This document shows positions 53,518 to 61,789 of a stretch of 64,000 nucleotides of DNA, one piece after another. The position numbers were made by a program, and so were the translations under genes. Numbering within the stretch: position 1 is the first letter of the stretch; every line of letters starts with the position of its first letter. This DNA comes from Ectobacillus polymachus (GTDB taxonomy: Bacteria > Bacillota > Bacilli > Bacillales > Bacillaceae_G). Below the pieces are notes generated by a model. That model did not search any database. It was not told where the DNA came from and saw only the letters and a program-made list of their open reading frames with translations. Location: the NCBI RefSeq assembly GCF_048159605.1, contig NZ_JBLREB010000001.1, positions 62,001-126,000 on the forward strand. The letters run 5' to 3'.

Positions 53518-54347
53518 TGGAAACAGTAAAGATTCAAAATAACTCTTATGCATCCCTTGGTGAGTATACGTCTGCCGATTTGCTTGCCGTGGCTGCTGCC
53601 CGAGAAGTGAACGATCATGAGGTTGTTTTTGCCGGCACCGGACTTCCGATGCTCGCAATCATGCTAGCAGCTCAGACCAATGCGGCGGACTGTAAGGTCA
53701 TTTACGAGGCTGGAACAATCGATTCTAAGGGTTCCTCTCTCCCTTCGTCCGTTGGTGATCCTCGCTGCGCTACGGGCTGTTCGGTTGCCTCCGGGTTAAT
53801 GGATGTTTTCAATCAGTTACAAAGAGGAAAAGTTGATTTAGCATTCTTAGGCGGAGCAGAAATCGATCAGTATGGGAATGTGAATACGACTGTTGCAGGA
53901 GATTACTTAAATCCGATTGTACGTTTCCCTGGCAGCGGAGGAAATTCCGATATTAATTCTCTGTCGAAACGAACAGTCTTCATGATGGCCCAAGAAAAAC
54001 GACGTTTTAAAGAACAAGTAGACTATCTTACCTCACCTGGATGGCGTGTCCGTCAATGGCCATCTGGTGAATGGGTGCACCGTCGTCAAGCTTACGGCAA
54101 AAAATTTATTGGTGGTCCTACCGCTGTTATTTCGAACATGGCAGTGTACCGCTTTCATGAAGAAACTGGACTCATGTATGTAGATACCATTCATCCAGGG
54201 ATTACAAAAGAAATGCTGCAGGAAAATACCGGGTTTACCCTTGACTTCTCCCGTTGCCAAGGAGAAACCAAACCTCCAACCTATGAAGAGTTGGATATCC
54301 TCTATCGCGTGGTCGACCCAGAAGGGATCTTCCTTACGAAAAAGTAA
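53517..54347 (+). CDS. CoA-transferase subunit B (GctB-like)
   Basis: 276 residues. REVNDHEVVFAGTGLPMLAI, CKVIYEAGTIDSKGSSLP (Glu of YEAG is the expected catalytic glutamate position in GctB-type beta subunits), DLAFLGGAEIDQYGNVNTTV and VRFPGSGGNSDINSL are typical. Translationally coupled to subunit A. It completes a pathway of acid activation, acyl-CoA oxidation and thiolysis; no enoyl-CoA hydratase or 3-hydroxyacyl-CoA dehydrogenase is in this operon, so those steps must be encoded elsewhere. Confidence 0.87.
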   Translation: METVKIQNNSYASLGEYTSADLLAVAAAREVNDHEVVFAGTGLPMLAIMLAAQTNAADCKVIYEAGTIDSKGSSLPSSVGDPRCATGCSVASGLMDVFNQLQRGKVDLAFLGGAEIDQYGNVNTTVAGDYLNPIVRFPGSGGNSDINSLSKRTVFMMAQEKRRFKEQVDYLTSPGWRVRQWPSGEWVHRRQAYGKKFIGGPTAVISNMAVYRFHEETGLMYVDTIHPGITKEMLQENTGFTLDFSRCQGETKPPTYEELDILYRVVDPEGIFLTKK

Positions 54348-54356
54348 CACATAAAA

Positions 54357-54377
54357 CGGTGGTAAGAGTCCTGTACT
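54357..54377. repeat. Partial copy of the 47325 hairpin element
   Basis: CGGTGGTAAGAGTCCTGTAC matches the left arm of the hairpin at 47325-47369 closely, but the complementary right arm is missing here. Confidence 0.55.
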
Positions 54378-54433
54378 GTACGAAGCCACTGAAAAGCTTG
54401 CGTTATTTATAAATCAATTTTTTTGTCTATTTA

Positions 54434-54580
54434 TTACTCTTTTTCATTCAGAAGCTTAAAGATTCTTTTTAGATTGACAGCGAATATCGTCGTTGCTCCC
54501 TGAATGTGCATGCTTGAATTTAGAAACTGGACAAGCAACAAGAAGTTAAGGATCCCATCTTTCCATAGTTGGCCATAAAA
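54434..54580 (-). mobile_element. Transposase C-terminal remnant (IS1182-like)
   Basis: The minus strand encodes LFYGQLWKDGILNFLLLVQF, then LNSSMHIQGATTIFAVNLKR and IFKLLNEKE before its stop. The NLKRIFKLL ending is typical of IS1182-type transposases, but no catalytic DDE residues remain. Tentative. Confidence 0.35.
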
Positions 54581-54647
54581 CAACCTAAAAAGGTTGTTTC
54601 AGACTGTAGACAAACTCGAAGAAATTCGAGCTTGTCTACAGTCTTTT
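54578..54647. terminator. Two consecutive strong hairpins
   Basis: The first hairpin is AAACAACCT/AGGTTGTTT with an AAAA loop (54578-54599). The second has AGACTGTAGACAA plus CTCGAA (54601-54620) pairing with TTCGAG plus TTGTCTACAGTCT (54625-54644), with one mismatch, and is followed by TTTT. They are terminator-like and lie directly before the group II intron-like sequence. Confidence 0.8.
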
Positions 54648-54655
54648 ATCTTTGC

Positions 54656-54815
54656 GTGCCCGGCAAGCCGTTAATTGCTAATTGGTGAAAGTCCAATCTG
54701 AGTAAGTGCCAAGACGCTCAGTAGCTGACAGGCAACTGGTGAAGAAATTCTAAGGTTGAAGCTCCGTGATAACTCTCTAGAAGAGTGCTAGCAACCTACA
54801 AGAAGGAGGCAAAAA
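54656..54815 (+). ncRNA. Probable group IIC intron 5' (domain I) fragment
   Basis: The segment begins GTGCCCGGC, close to the GUGCG-type 5' end of group II introns. It contains AATTGGTGAAAGTCCAATC, CAGTAGCTGACAGGCAACTG and CTAAGGTTGAAGCTCC blocks that recall domain I of bacterial introns. It lies about 12 bp downstream of a terminator hairpin, the known insertion preference of class C introns. No maturase and no domain V (AGC...GUU hairpin) are present, so it is a dead fragment. Pattern-based; a covariance-model search would decide. Confidence 0.45.
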
Positions 54816-54911
54816 GTGGAAATAATTAATGAATCAGATTTTGGCGGTACGCCGTATCAAAAATTATTGAAACACAAAGCAGGTTTTAGGTTGCACTTGG
54901 TGAGGTTTTAG
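54816..54911 (+). pseudogene. Carboxymuconolactone decarboxylase-like (AhpD) N-terminal remnant
   Basis: A GTG behind GAAGGAGGC opens VEIINESDFGGTPYQKLL, which resembles the start of AhpD/CMD-family proteins (GGTPYQKLLGH). It then drifts into KHKAGFRLHLVRF and a stop after 31 codons. The catalytic CxxC region is missing. Confidence 0.4.
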
Positions 54912-54943
54912 AAACACCGTTTCAGGTTAGCAAAATAAAGAAA

Positions 54944-54970
54944 AAAACCATTCAACTTAAGAATGGTTTT
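54944..54970 (-). terminator. Rho-independent terminator of the yoaK-like gene
   Basis: AAAACCATTC/GAATGGTTTT with a 7-nt loop; on the minus strand it is followed by a run of T. Located 34 bp beyond the stop of the DUF1275 gene. Confidence 0.85.
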
Positions 54971-55003
54971 AGTGGTAGATAAGAGAATTCAGAACAATAT
55001 TGT

Positions 55004-55705
55004 TTAAGAAGCCTGTAAACTCGATCTATATAGAATTCCTATTATTAGAAGAAGTATAGAGACGAACCAAATGGCTTTATTACCAATAACTTGAATTAAA
55101 AATGCCCCGCTTAAAACACCAATTACAAAGCAAGCGATAATAATCATCAATTTGAAAAACTGAATTGCTGCTTCCTTGTCTCCTGTGGTGATAGCGGAAT
55201 AAATGGATTTCGTTGCGGTCAATAAATTACCTGTTATCATTGTATTGCTATAAGCCAAGTCAGAGATTTTTCGAAAATAAGAATATTGAAGGGATGCAGC
55301 AAAAGAAAGCATGAATGTTACCGCAATATTCGGAAATGTGGAAGGTAACAAGCCAATGATTGTAAAGAACAACATTTCCAATAAAATAATGGTTTTTCCT
55401 GATATCCCACACAGCCTTAGTTTCTTCTGGCGTTTCAATATTTCTGCAACCACAACTCCTATCATAAAGGCTATGATAGGGAGAATGTGAAGTAAAGCTT
55501 GATATAGATTTCCCTGAATCAAATTAATTCCAAATAAAACGAAATTTCCAGTTTGGACATTAGCAAATACTCCGCCTCTCGTTACAAAAGCATATACGTC
55601 CAAAAAACCACCTATCATTGTTAATAACATTCCAAAATAAATGGAGTTTGAAGGTAAAAACTTGGGATTTAATTTACCATTTGCACTAAATATTTTATAC
55701 ATCAT
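55004..55705 (-). CDS. YoaK/DUF1275-family membrane protein
   Basis: 233 residues with about six hydrophobic helices. The N-terminal MLLTMIGGFLDVYAFVTRGG followed by VFANVQTGNFVLFG is the DUF1275/YoaK signature. NTMITGNLLTATKSIY repeats the TGN motif in the second half, consistent with an internal duplication. Function unknown, integral membrane. Tandem ATG codons at the start (55705 or 55702), with AAGGAA upstream on the minus strand. It is monocistronic with its own terminator. Confidence 0.88.
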   Translation of the reverse strand: MMYKIFSANGKLNPKFLPSNSIYFGMLLTMIGGFLDVYAFVTRGGVFANVQTGNFVLFGINLIQGNLYQALLHILPIIAFMIGVVVAEILKRQKKLRLCGISGKTIILLEMLFFTIIGLLPSTFPNIAVTFMLSFAASLQYSYFRKISDLAYSNTMITGNLLTATKSIYSAITTGDKEAAIQFFKLMIIIACFVIGVLSGAFLIQVIGNKAIWFVSILLLIIGILYRSSLQAS

Positions 55706-56070
55706 TTATTCCTTCGTTCTATGTCATCGTGTTGTACCAGAAAAAGTATTCTATACTTTCTCATTCTGGGTGTTAATAATAACTCCTAACCAAAATACAT
55801 CAAAAAAATTTATAATTACCATTTATATATACAGTAGAAAATCAAATTATTGTTTTGTTGAATGAATCAGACCAAAATTATCAATTAGTTTAAAGGCTTT
55901 ATTCACAAAAATTAGGCTTGAAAATTTTTTGTTTAACAAAGGGTGCAAGAGTTAAACATTTAGGTCGATGCGATGATCCTTCTTTCTTGTTGTACTAACA
56001 ACTGGCTTTCGTGAAATATTGAACATAATAATTTAGAGCACGATTTAGGTCTTGATATGTTAATCACACC
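55706..56070. other. Intergenic region without recognised gene
   Basis: About 365 bp between two minus-strand genes. It must carry the promoter of the yoaK-like gene near its left end; the remainder shows no gene. A short identical string AGGTCTTGATA occurs here (about 56048) and near 31472, possibly part of the duplicated segment boundaries. Confidence 0.4.
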
Positions 56071-56430
56071 TTAATAACCAACTTCGACCGATGCGATAAC
56101 GATGTACATCATATCATTTTTATCTCCCTTTTCCTCTAGGAGAATCCCGCTCGTTGTCATCATTCCGCCATCCATAATTTCCACTGTTACGATTCCAAAT
56201 GGTAAAACTTTTTTAACAGCATCAATATCGAGTTTCTCCTTATCACAAGGAACTGCCAATTTAACATTTACTCTCATATTATCACGATTGTTATCAGGAA
56301 GTACAGACCGAATACCAGGCATAGAATTATAGTGAATCGCATTTTTTATAGCACGAGTTGCTGCAGTCGTAATATTTTGACCATGAACATCGATTCCCAT
56401 TCCTGTTTCAATAAACATGATTTTTTCCAT
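56071..56430 (-). CDS. Lin0512-family protein (copy 2)
   Basis: 119 residues, near-identical to the product at 47388-47747 (differences such as NITTAATRAIKN for NVTTAAIRAIKN). The ATG at 56430 is chosen as in copy 1. Sequence similarity continues about 70 bp upstream of the start and about 15 bp past the stop, then ends abruptly. Unlike copy 1, it is preceded by the GntR gene, not the acidic-protein gene. Function unknown. Confidence 0.87.
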   Translation of the reverse strand: MEKIMFIETGMGIDVHGQNITTAATRAIKNAIHYNSMPGIRSVLPDNNRDNMRVNVKLAVPCDKEKLDIDAVKKVLPFGIVTVEIMDGGMMTTSGILLEEKGDKNDMMYIVIASVEVGY

Positions 56431-56509
56431 AATTCGTTTCCGTCCTTTCATTCTTTTTTCTATTTTATTTTACTCTTTTCGTTTTTTCTTTGCATTTGCA
56501 GTGTTCGAG

Positions 56510-57217
56510 TTAATCCCGCTTAATATAGAGCTTGAAGATATTCGTTTTGAGATAATCTAGTGAATAGAAGACAGGATTGTCATTAAAGTCAAAATGAAGC
56601 TGTTTTAACAGTATGACCTCGTCACCAAGTTTGTCCGCGGCATTTCGGTCCATGTCGCTGGAGTTGCTTAGCGCACAAATTTCTGTTATTGCATAAGCAA
56701 TGCTAATTCCCATTCTATGTTTGAGAAAATCAAAGATTGATCCGGAAAATCCTTCGTCAAAGTGGTTAGAGGCGAGTGTCTGCGGAAAAATATTATAATA
56801 AAAGGCTACCTTTTTCCCGTCTGCCGTTCTGGAACGTTCCAATACAACAACAGGTTCATCAATCAACAATTGTTTTTTCCATTCTTCCTCAGGATGGCGC
56901 GTATAAATATTGATATCCGATTCACTCACCTTATATCCTTCGTTATTCATCATTTGGCCAAGGCTTTGGAGCCTGCTTAGCGGATTAAGGATAAAATCAG
57001 AGTTGTCGTTTACATATGTGCCGACTCCGTTCTTACTGATGAGGATTTTTTCCCACTGCAGCATCTTAAGCGCTTCACGGAGTGTGGGACGGCTAACATC
57101 AAATTTTTTCGCCAATTCTGGTTCGGAAGGAAGCCTTTCTCCTGGTTTAAATTCTCCTTGTCTGATCCTGCTTTCAATTTCTTCTTTGATTTTAAGATAA
57201 CGCGGTTTTTCCTTCAT
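56510..57217 (-). CDS. GntR/HutC-family regulator (UTRA domain)
   Basis: 235 residues. A GntR winged helix (YLKIKEEIESRIRQGEFKPG, ERLPSEPELAKKFDVSRPTL, REALKMLQ; residues 6-70) is joined to a UTRA ligand domain (about 85-233: VVVLERSRTADGKKVAFYYN, YSLDYLKTNIFKLYI). It is divergent from the third import operon, whose promoter contains TGTCTA repeats (57266 region and 57369), likely operator half-sites. UTRA domains bind small molecules such as sugar phosphates or amino-acid derivatives. Target assignment is inference from divergence. Confidence 0.9.
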   Translation of the reverse strand: MKEKPRYLKIKEEIESRIRQGEFKPGERLPSEPELAKKFDVSRPTLREALKMLQWEKILISKNGVGTYVNDNSDFILNPLSRLQSLGQMMNNEGYKVSESDINIYTRHPEEEWKKQLLIDEPVVVLERSRTADGKKVAFYYNIFPQTLASNHFDEGFSGSIFDFLKHRMGISIAYAITEICALSNSSDMDRNAADKLGDEVILLKQLHFDFNDNPVFYSLDYLKTNIFKLYIKRD

Positions 57218-57348
57218 CTCTGTTTTATTCCTTTCGGTACATTCGCAATAGATATCATTTTGCCATGTCTAGCATTCTAAGTATATAAAATTGACTGTAT
57301 ATTTACAATTTACTAAAAAAGGAATACATAAATTTAACATTTTATGGA

Positions 57349-57377
57349 TTGAACTTGATAGGGGGCTTGTCTAAAAT
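57349..57377 (+). promoter_or_regulatory. Promoter of the third import operon
   Basis: TTGAAC (57349-57354), 17-bp spacer, TAAAAT (57372-57377). The TGTCTA string overlapping the -10 box recurs upstream and could bind the divergent GntR regulator. Confidence 0.65.
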
Positions 57378-57427
57378 GAAGATGTCAGACAGCTATAAAA
57401 ATACAAATAAAAAGGGGGAAAATATTT

Positions 57428-58765
57428 TTGAGGAAGATCATTGCAAGTTTGATGTCTGTACTGATACTTGCTGGTTCTTTGGTTGTTAGTCCGGCTACTA
57501 CTCATGCCGCCGTAAACTATTCAGACTTAGCTGCACATTGGGCTCCGCAGATTTTTCAGGATGTCAATGCTGATCTTAACGTAAGAGCAGATTTTATCAC
57601 GAACTTCAATTATGATGGCGATTATTTAGCGCTTAACAACTGGGACAATCTCGACAACTACAATGAAAATGGTTATGTCTATTACAAAGTATCTGAAACA
57701 AATACGCATTACTTCATCGAATACGACTTGTTTCATGCAAGAGATGATGCTTATACTGCGCCTCTTGATGCGCATGAAAATGATTTCGAAGGCTTAATCC
57801 TTGTTATTAGGAAGGATGGCTCGACCTATGGACAGTTTCAGTTGATGGAAACGATGGCGCACAACCAGTGGTATGATTATACGAATGATCCGAACATTAC
57901 ATCAGGTTCAGACAACGTTGACGGAGGTGTTCTGTTCAACGGAAGCCATCCTCAAGTATTCTGCCAGGCGAACGGCCAGAGTCCGAGCGGCGGTCATGGT
58001 GTACATGCTTACGACGGTTCTTCTGCCCCCGGCGGTGACGGTATTGTATACGATTATACGGGTACAGCCCAATTTCCGACTAATACGTCAGGGAGTTACA
58101 TGAACCATTACGGCTACGCATTGGTTGAATGGGGAGATCTCTGGAACAGAAGAAATGACCCGAATATTTTCTCTTCCTGGGGCACGTTTGCAGGTGATAA
58201 TAATACCCCAAATTCTGCAAATGCACCGTGGGGTTGGGATGACAAAGATGACGGCCCTACCTTCCAAGGGTTTAACTGGTCAGACCCGGCTCACCAGGTG
58301 GATGTACATCTAGGCGGACTTGGCACTTTTTCACATAGTTATGTTTACAACCCGTATTACTCCCATAAAATTGTGCTCGTCAACACCCAGAGTATGGCGA
58401 ACCGTGACCCATTCGGCGGCAGCAGCGACATTTACCTCAAGGCATACGTTAACGGTCAAGGCCAGACAGACGCCAGGTTTTGGAAGAAAAACGATGCTCC
58501 TTTGTATCAGAATTATAATATCTCCTTTGGTGCGAATGACGCAGAATTCGGCCCTAACTTCTCAGAAAATTACAACACTATCTTTGTAGCAAAACCTTCT
58601 AACACGAATGTTGAAATTCATGTATATGATTCAGACGGAACCTCCGGCGACGACGATATGGGTTATGTATCGGCTGTCGTAGCCCCTGGAAACTCAGTAA
58701 CATGGAATAATGTCGTTACAAGTAATGGCCAAGCAAAAGTATCTGCATATGTGGAAGCAAAATAA
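57428..58765 (+). CDS. Secreted protein with NPP1/DUF946-like pattern
   Basis: 445 residues starting with TTG (AGGGGG upstream). An Sec signal peptide (KKI-type basic start, hydrophobic core SLMSVLILAGSLVV, cleavage near THAAVN) is present, so the protein is exported. The central HENDFEGLILVIRKDGSTYG (about 116-135) and YFIEYDLFHARDD recall the metal-binding HxHDWE-type segment of NPP1-like or Vps62/DUF946 proteins; the similarity is weak. Asp/Asn/Gly-rich composition and a C-terminal beta domain (VEIHVYDSDGTSGDDDMGYV) suggest Ca2+ binding. It precedes an importer with an IMPase, so it may release the transported compound extracellularly, for example from a phospholipid. Function not established. 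Confidence 0.6.
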   Translation: MRKIIASLMSVLILAGSLVVSPATTHAAVNYSDLAAHWAPQIFQDVNADLNVRADFITNFNYDGDYLALNNWDNLDNYNENGYVYYKVSETNTHYFIEYDLFHARDDAYTAPLDAHENDFEGLILVIRKDGSTYGQFQLMETMAHNQWYDYTNDPNITSGSDNVDGGVLFNGSHPQVFCQANGQSPSGGHGVHAYDGSSAPGGDGIVYDYTGTAQFPTNTSGSYMNHYGYALVEWGDLWNRRNDPNIFSSWGTFAGDNNTPNSANAPWGWDDKDDGPTFQGFNWSDPAHQVDVHLGGLGTFSHSYVYNPYYSHKIVLVNTQSMANRDPFGGSSDIYLKAYVNGQGQTDARFWKKNDAPLYQNYNISFGANDAEFGPNFSENYNTIFVAKPSNTNVEIHVYDSDGTSGDDDMGYVSAVVAPGNSVTWNNVVTSNGQAKVSAYVEAK

Positions 58766-58848
58766 CTAAATTTTCACAGCGGGAATGTGAATCTATTAAA
58801 AGCCTGTCATGAGGTTTCTAGACATCAATTTCAAAAAGGATGGTAGCG

Positions 58849-60039
58849 ATGAAAAAAGTAACGAGTATGGTCTTAATGTTATCTATTTTGGTGTTGATGC
58901 TTGCCGGTTGTGGATCAAATGATTCAACGAGTGCAAGTGCAAGTAAGGACAGCAAAGGATCTTCGAATAATAACAGTTCAGCACATATTACTTTAAACGT
59001 AGCAACCGCAGGGGATACCAATATGGCGGATTTACAAACGAAACAAGTTGCACCTGATTTCACTAAAGCACATAGCAATGTAGAGGTTAATGTCATCGGT
59101 ACCGGTCCTGGAGACGCTGGTTCCAGTAAAATCTATGATAAATTAAAAGCTCAAAAAGATGCAGGAAAAACAGATTGGGATATTGATGTTGCAATCGTAC
59201 ATCAAAGCATTATGCAGCAAATGATTAAAGACGATCTTGTTGAAAAGTGGGTTCCAATGTCAGATAACAAGCAATATGTAACATCTCCAGACAGCAAAAA
59301 CAGTTTAGGTACAAATGTTGATGGTTATGTCATTCCATTGTTCCACAGCCAGGTTGCGATTGCCTACAATCCGGAAAAAGTCAAACAGGTTCCACAAAAC
59401 TTTGACGAGCTTGAGAAATGGATTAAGGAACATCCTAAACAGTTTGGTTACAACGGAATTAAAAATGGTATGAGCGGTGTTGCGTTTTCTACAGCGTTTC
59501 TTTACTGGAAAACGGGTGATTATAAGCAATTAACTGAAGGCCCTTACGACAAAAAGCTGGAAGATAAATGGCCTGCTGTCGTGAAAGAATTGAAATCCCT
59601 TCCAGTAACTTATACAAACGGGAATAATGGTACGTTAGATATGTTGAACCGCGGCGAAATCGATATGGGACCTGTATGGGTAGACATGTTCAACCTTTGG
59701 AAAGATCAAGGCCGTATGAATCCAAACCTGCACTTGAAAGTCACAGATCCTGGACTGCCAGGACAGCCAATGTATATTGTTATTCCTAAAAATGCTAAAA
59801 ACAAGGATATGGCCATTAAATATGCAGATAACTTAGCATCACCTGAAACGCAAGCCAAAGTCATTGTTGAATTTAGCAACTGGTATCCTGGAATTGAGGC
59901 GAATGCCGTTCTTCCTAAAGTATCTCAACAAGGTAAAGATAAATTATTTAAGGATGTTACATCGGAAGATTTAACGAAGCGTGGTCAATCTTTCCCAATC
60001 ACAGAATATTTCACAGACCTTAACAAAGCCTTCGAGTAA
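58849..60039 (+). CDS. ABC transporter substrate-binding lipoprotein
   Basis: 396 residues from ATG 58849 (AAAAGGA 8 bp upstream; ATG 58840 overlaps that site). Lipobox VLMLAGCG (Cys about 19), then a Ser-rich linker and a type II binding fold: LNVATAGDTNMADLQTKQVA, GYVIPLFHSQVAIAYNPEKV, GGPYDKK-like loops and LDMLNRGEIDMGPVWVDMFN. The family is PotD/FbpA-type extracellular solute-binding proteins. It is followed directly by two permeases and an ATPase. The ligand is unknown; neighbours suggest an organic phosphate. Confidence 0.88.
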   Translation: MKKVTSMVLMLSILVLMLAGCGSNDSTSASASKDSKGSSNNNSSAHITLNVATAGDTNMADLQTKQVAPDFTKAHSNVEVNVIGTGPGDAGSSKIYDKLKAQKDAGKTDWDIDVAIVHQSIMQQMIKDDLVEKWVPMSDNKQYVTSPDSKNSLGTNVDGYVIPLFHSQVAIAYNPEKVKQVPQNFDELEKWIKEHPKQFGYNGIKNGMSGVAFSTAFLYWKTGDYKQLTEGPYDKKLEDKWPAVVKELKSLPVTYTNGNNGTLDMLNRGEIDMGPVWVDMFNLWKDQGRMNPNLHLKVTDPGLPGQPMYIVIPKNAKNKDMAIKYADNLASPETQAKVIVEFSNWYPGIEANAVLPKVSQQGKDKLFKDVTSEDLTKRGQSFPITEYFTDLNKAFE

Positions 60040-60071
60040 AATGAAATGATTATTTTAGGGGGAGAAGAAAT

Positions 60072-60938
60072 ATGCAGCTTATCCAGCAGCGTAAAGGATT
60101 AAATATCATCAGGACCTCCCTCAATTGGCTAGCAGGAGTATTGATATTCACTCCTGCTGTTGCCATTGTGGGTGTGCTATTTATTTATCCATTTTTTCAT
60201 TCTATGTTGGTCAGTTTTCAAAATAAGGAGAATCAATGGACATTCGATAACTACATAGAAGTGTGGCATCTCTATTCACAGGACTTTTTCTATACGGTTT
60301 GGATTTGTTTCGTAAGTCTCGTCTTTCTGCTTTTTCTTACGATTATGCTCGCAGGCTATTTAAGAATTTATCAAAATCGTTTTATCGAGTTTTTATTTAA
60401 AGTTCCCCTTTTTGTCCCTTTTGTCGTCGTGGGGCATGCCGTCCGCGTTTTTTTGGCGCCGCACGGAACGTTGAACTCGGCCTTAGTTTTTCTTACAAGC
60501 GGCTTGTATAATCCCGATTCTTTCCCGTCGCTGGCATTTACGACAACCGGACTGATTTTTGCTTTATTATGGAAAAATATTGGACTTGCCCTCCTGCTTG
60601 TTATAGGAGCTTTTCGAGGGGTGAACAATAGCTATCTTGAGGCGGCAAGTAATTTTTCCGCAGGTGCATTCAGACAAATCTGGGATATCCTTGTTCCAAT
60701 GTCACGCAAAGCGATTGGTGTCGTAGCGGTATTGATTTTCACTTCCATGATGGGATGTTTTTCGATTCCAGCTATGATGGGAAACGGCGGCGGACATCAA
60801 GTATTAATGATGGATTTGTATTATGAAATTGATTATCAGCATAATGCTGGAGCGGCAAATGCGATTGGCGTATTATCTTATCTTGTTTCAATTGGAGCGG
60901 CAATTTACTATTTAAAGGCGGTGGCTCATCATGACTAA
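60072..60938 (+). CDS. ABC transporter permease (PotB/CysT type)
   Basis: 288 residues, six hydrophobic segments; the EAA loop is YLEAASNFSAGAFRQIWDIL (about 193-212). GGGGGAGAAGAAAT precedes the ATG. The stop overlaps the next permease by 8 bp. It pairs with that protein as the membrane channel of the third importer. Confidence 0.9.
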   Translation: MQLIQQRKGLNIIRTSLNWLAGVLIFTPAVAIVGVLFIYPFFHSMLVSFQNKENQWTFDNYIEVWHLYSQDFFYTVWICFVSLVFLLFLTIMLAGYLRIYQNRFIEFLFKVPLFVPFVVVGHAVRVFLAPHGTLNSALVFLTSGLYNPDSFPSLAFTTTGLIFALLWKNIGLALLLVIGAFRGVNNSYLEAASNFSAGAFRQIWDILVPMSRKAIGVVAVLIFTSMMGCFSIPAMMGNGGGHQVLMMDLYYEIDYQHNAGAANAIGVLSYLVSIGAAIYYLKAVAHHD

Positions 60939-61788
60939 TTTAGCGGTTAATCAACGTTCGAGTTACCCTGTTTCCCAAGGAAGAACGATATCGTTCAAAC
61001 GATTAACATTAAGATTATTGGTATATGCAGTCTCTATTTTTATTATTCTAGGGCCTTTAACAAGTTTGCTTATTTGGTCATTTGCTGAGAAATGGTATTG
61101 GCCCCATCCCATACCGACACAATGGGGCTTTCAATATTGGAGAGAATTAATGTCGGGAAAAATGATCCATTCGTTAGAATTGAGTTTTGGAATCGCCATC
61201 ATGGTAACCGTTGTTGGGATTATTTTTACCGTGCCCCTTTCTTATTTACTGGCAAGATATAAAATCCCGGCAAAATCTATTGTACTGCTCATCTTTTTAC
61301 TGCCTCAGGCGTTTCCGCAGCTGCCTGTATTTACAAATACAATGACATTAATGTACCGCTGGGACTTAGTAGGGACTCTGTCTGGTGTTGTGCTCATTCA
61401 TCTTGTCGGTGCGTTAGTTTTTTCGGTATGGACATTAATTTCCGTGTTCCAATCGATTACTCCGGCTTATGAAGAAGCTGCGATGATGCTTGGTGCTTCG
61501 AAATTGAGATCGTTTTTTACGATTGCCTTACCATTGGCATTTCCCGGAATTCTAGCAGCAGCTCTGCTTGTCTTTTTGTACTCATTAGATGAATTTACTG
61601 GAAGCTTGTTAATTGGGGCGCCATTTATCACAACCATGCCTATTTATATGTACAACTCCGCAATGGGTTATGAAATGCAGATTGCTTCTGTTACAGCTTT
61701 AATATTAATGATTCCCGGTATTTTATTACTTATTTTACTTGAACGGTTTATGAAGTCAGAATATCTTGCAGCTTTCGGGAGGGTTTAA
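60931..61788 (+). CDS. ABC transporter permease (PotC type)
   Basis: 285 residues with six hydrophobic segments and an EAA loop EEAAMMLGASKLRSFFTIAL (about 183-202), as in PotC/PhnV-like permeases. Overlaps the preceding permease gene by 8 bp and is followed one base later by the ATPase start. Confidence 0.9.
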   Translation: MTNLAVNQRSSYPVSQGRTISFKRLTLRLLVYAVSIFIILGPLTSLLIWSFAEKWYWPHPIPTQWGFQYWRELMSGKMIHSLELSFGIAIMVTVVGIIFTVPLSYLLARYKIPAKSIVLLIFLLPQAFPQLPVFTNTMTLMYRWDLVGTLSGVVLIHLVGALVFSVWTLISVFQSITPAYEEAAMMLGASKLRSFFTIALPLAFPGILAAALLVFLYSLDEFTGSLLIGAPFITTMPIYMYNSAMGYEMQIASVTALILMIPGILLLILLERFMKSEYLAAFGRV

Positions 61789-61789
61789 C

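Noticed and set aside
54656..54815. Riboswitch upstream of the AhpD-like start
   Set aside because: No match to cobalamin, SAM, guanidine or other consensus cores I know, while the 5' GTGCC start and post-terminator position fit a group II intron better; kept as a tentative intron fragment.
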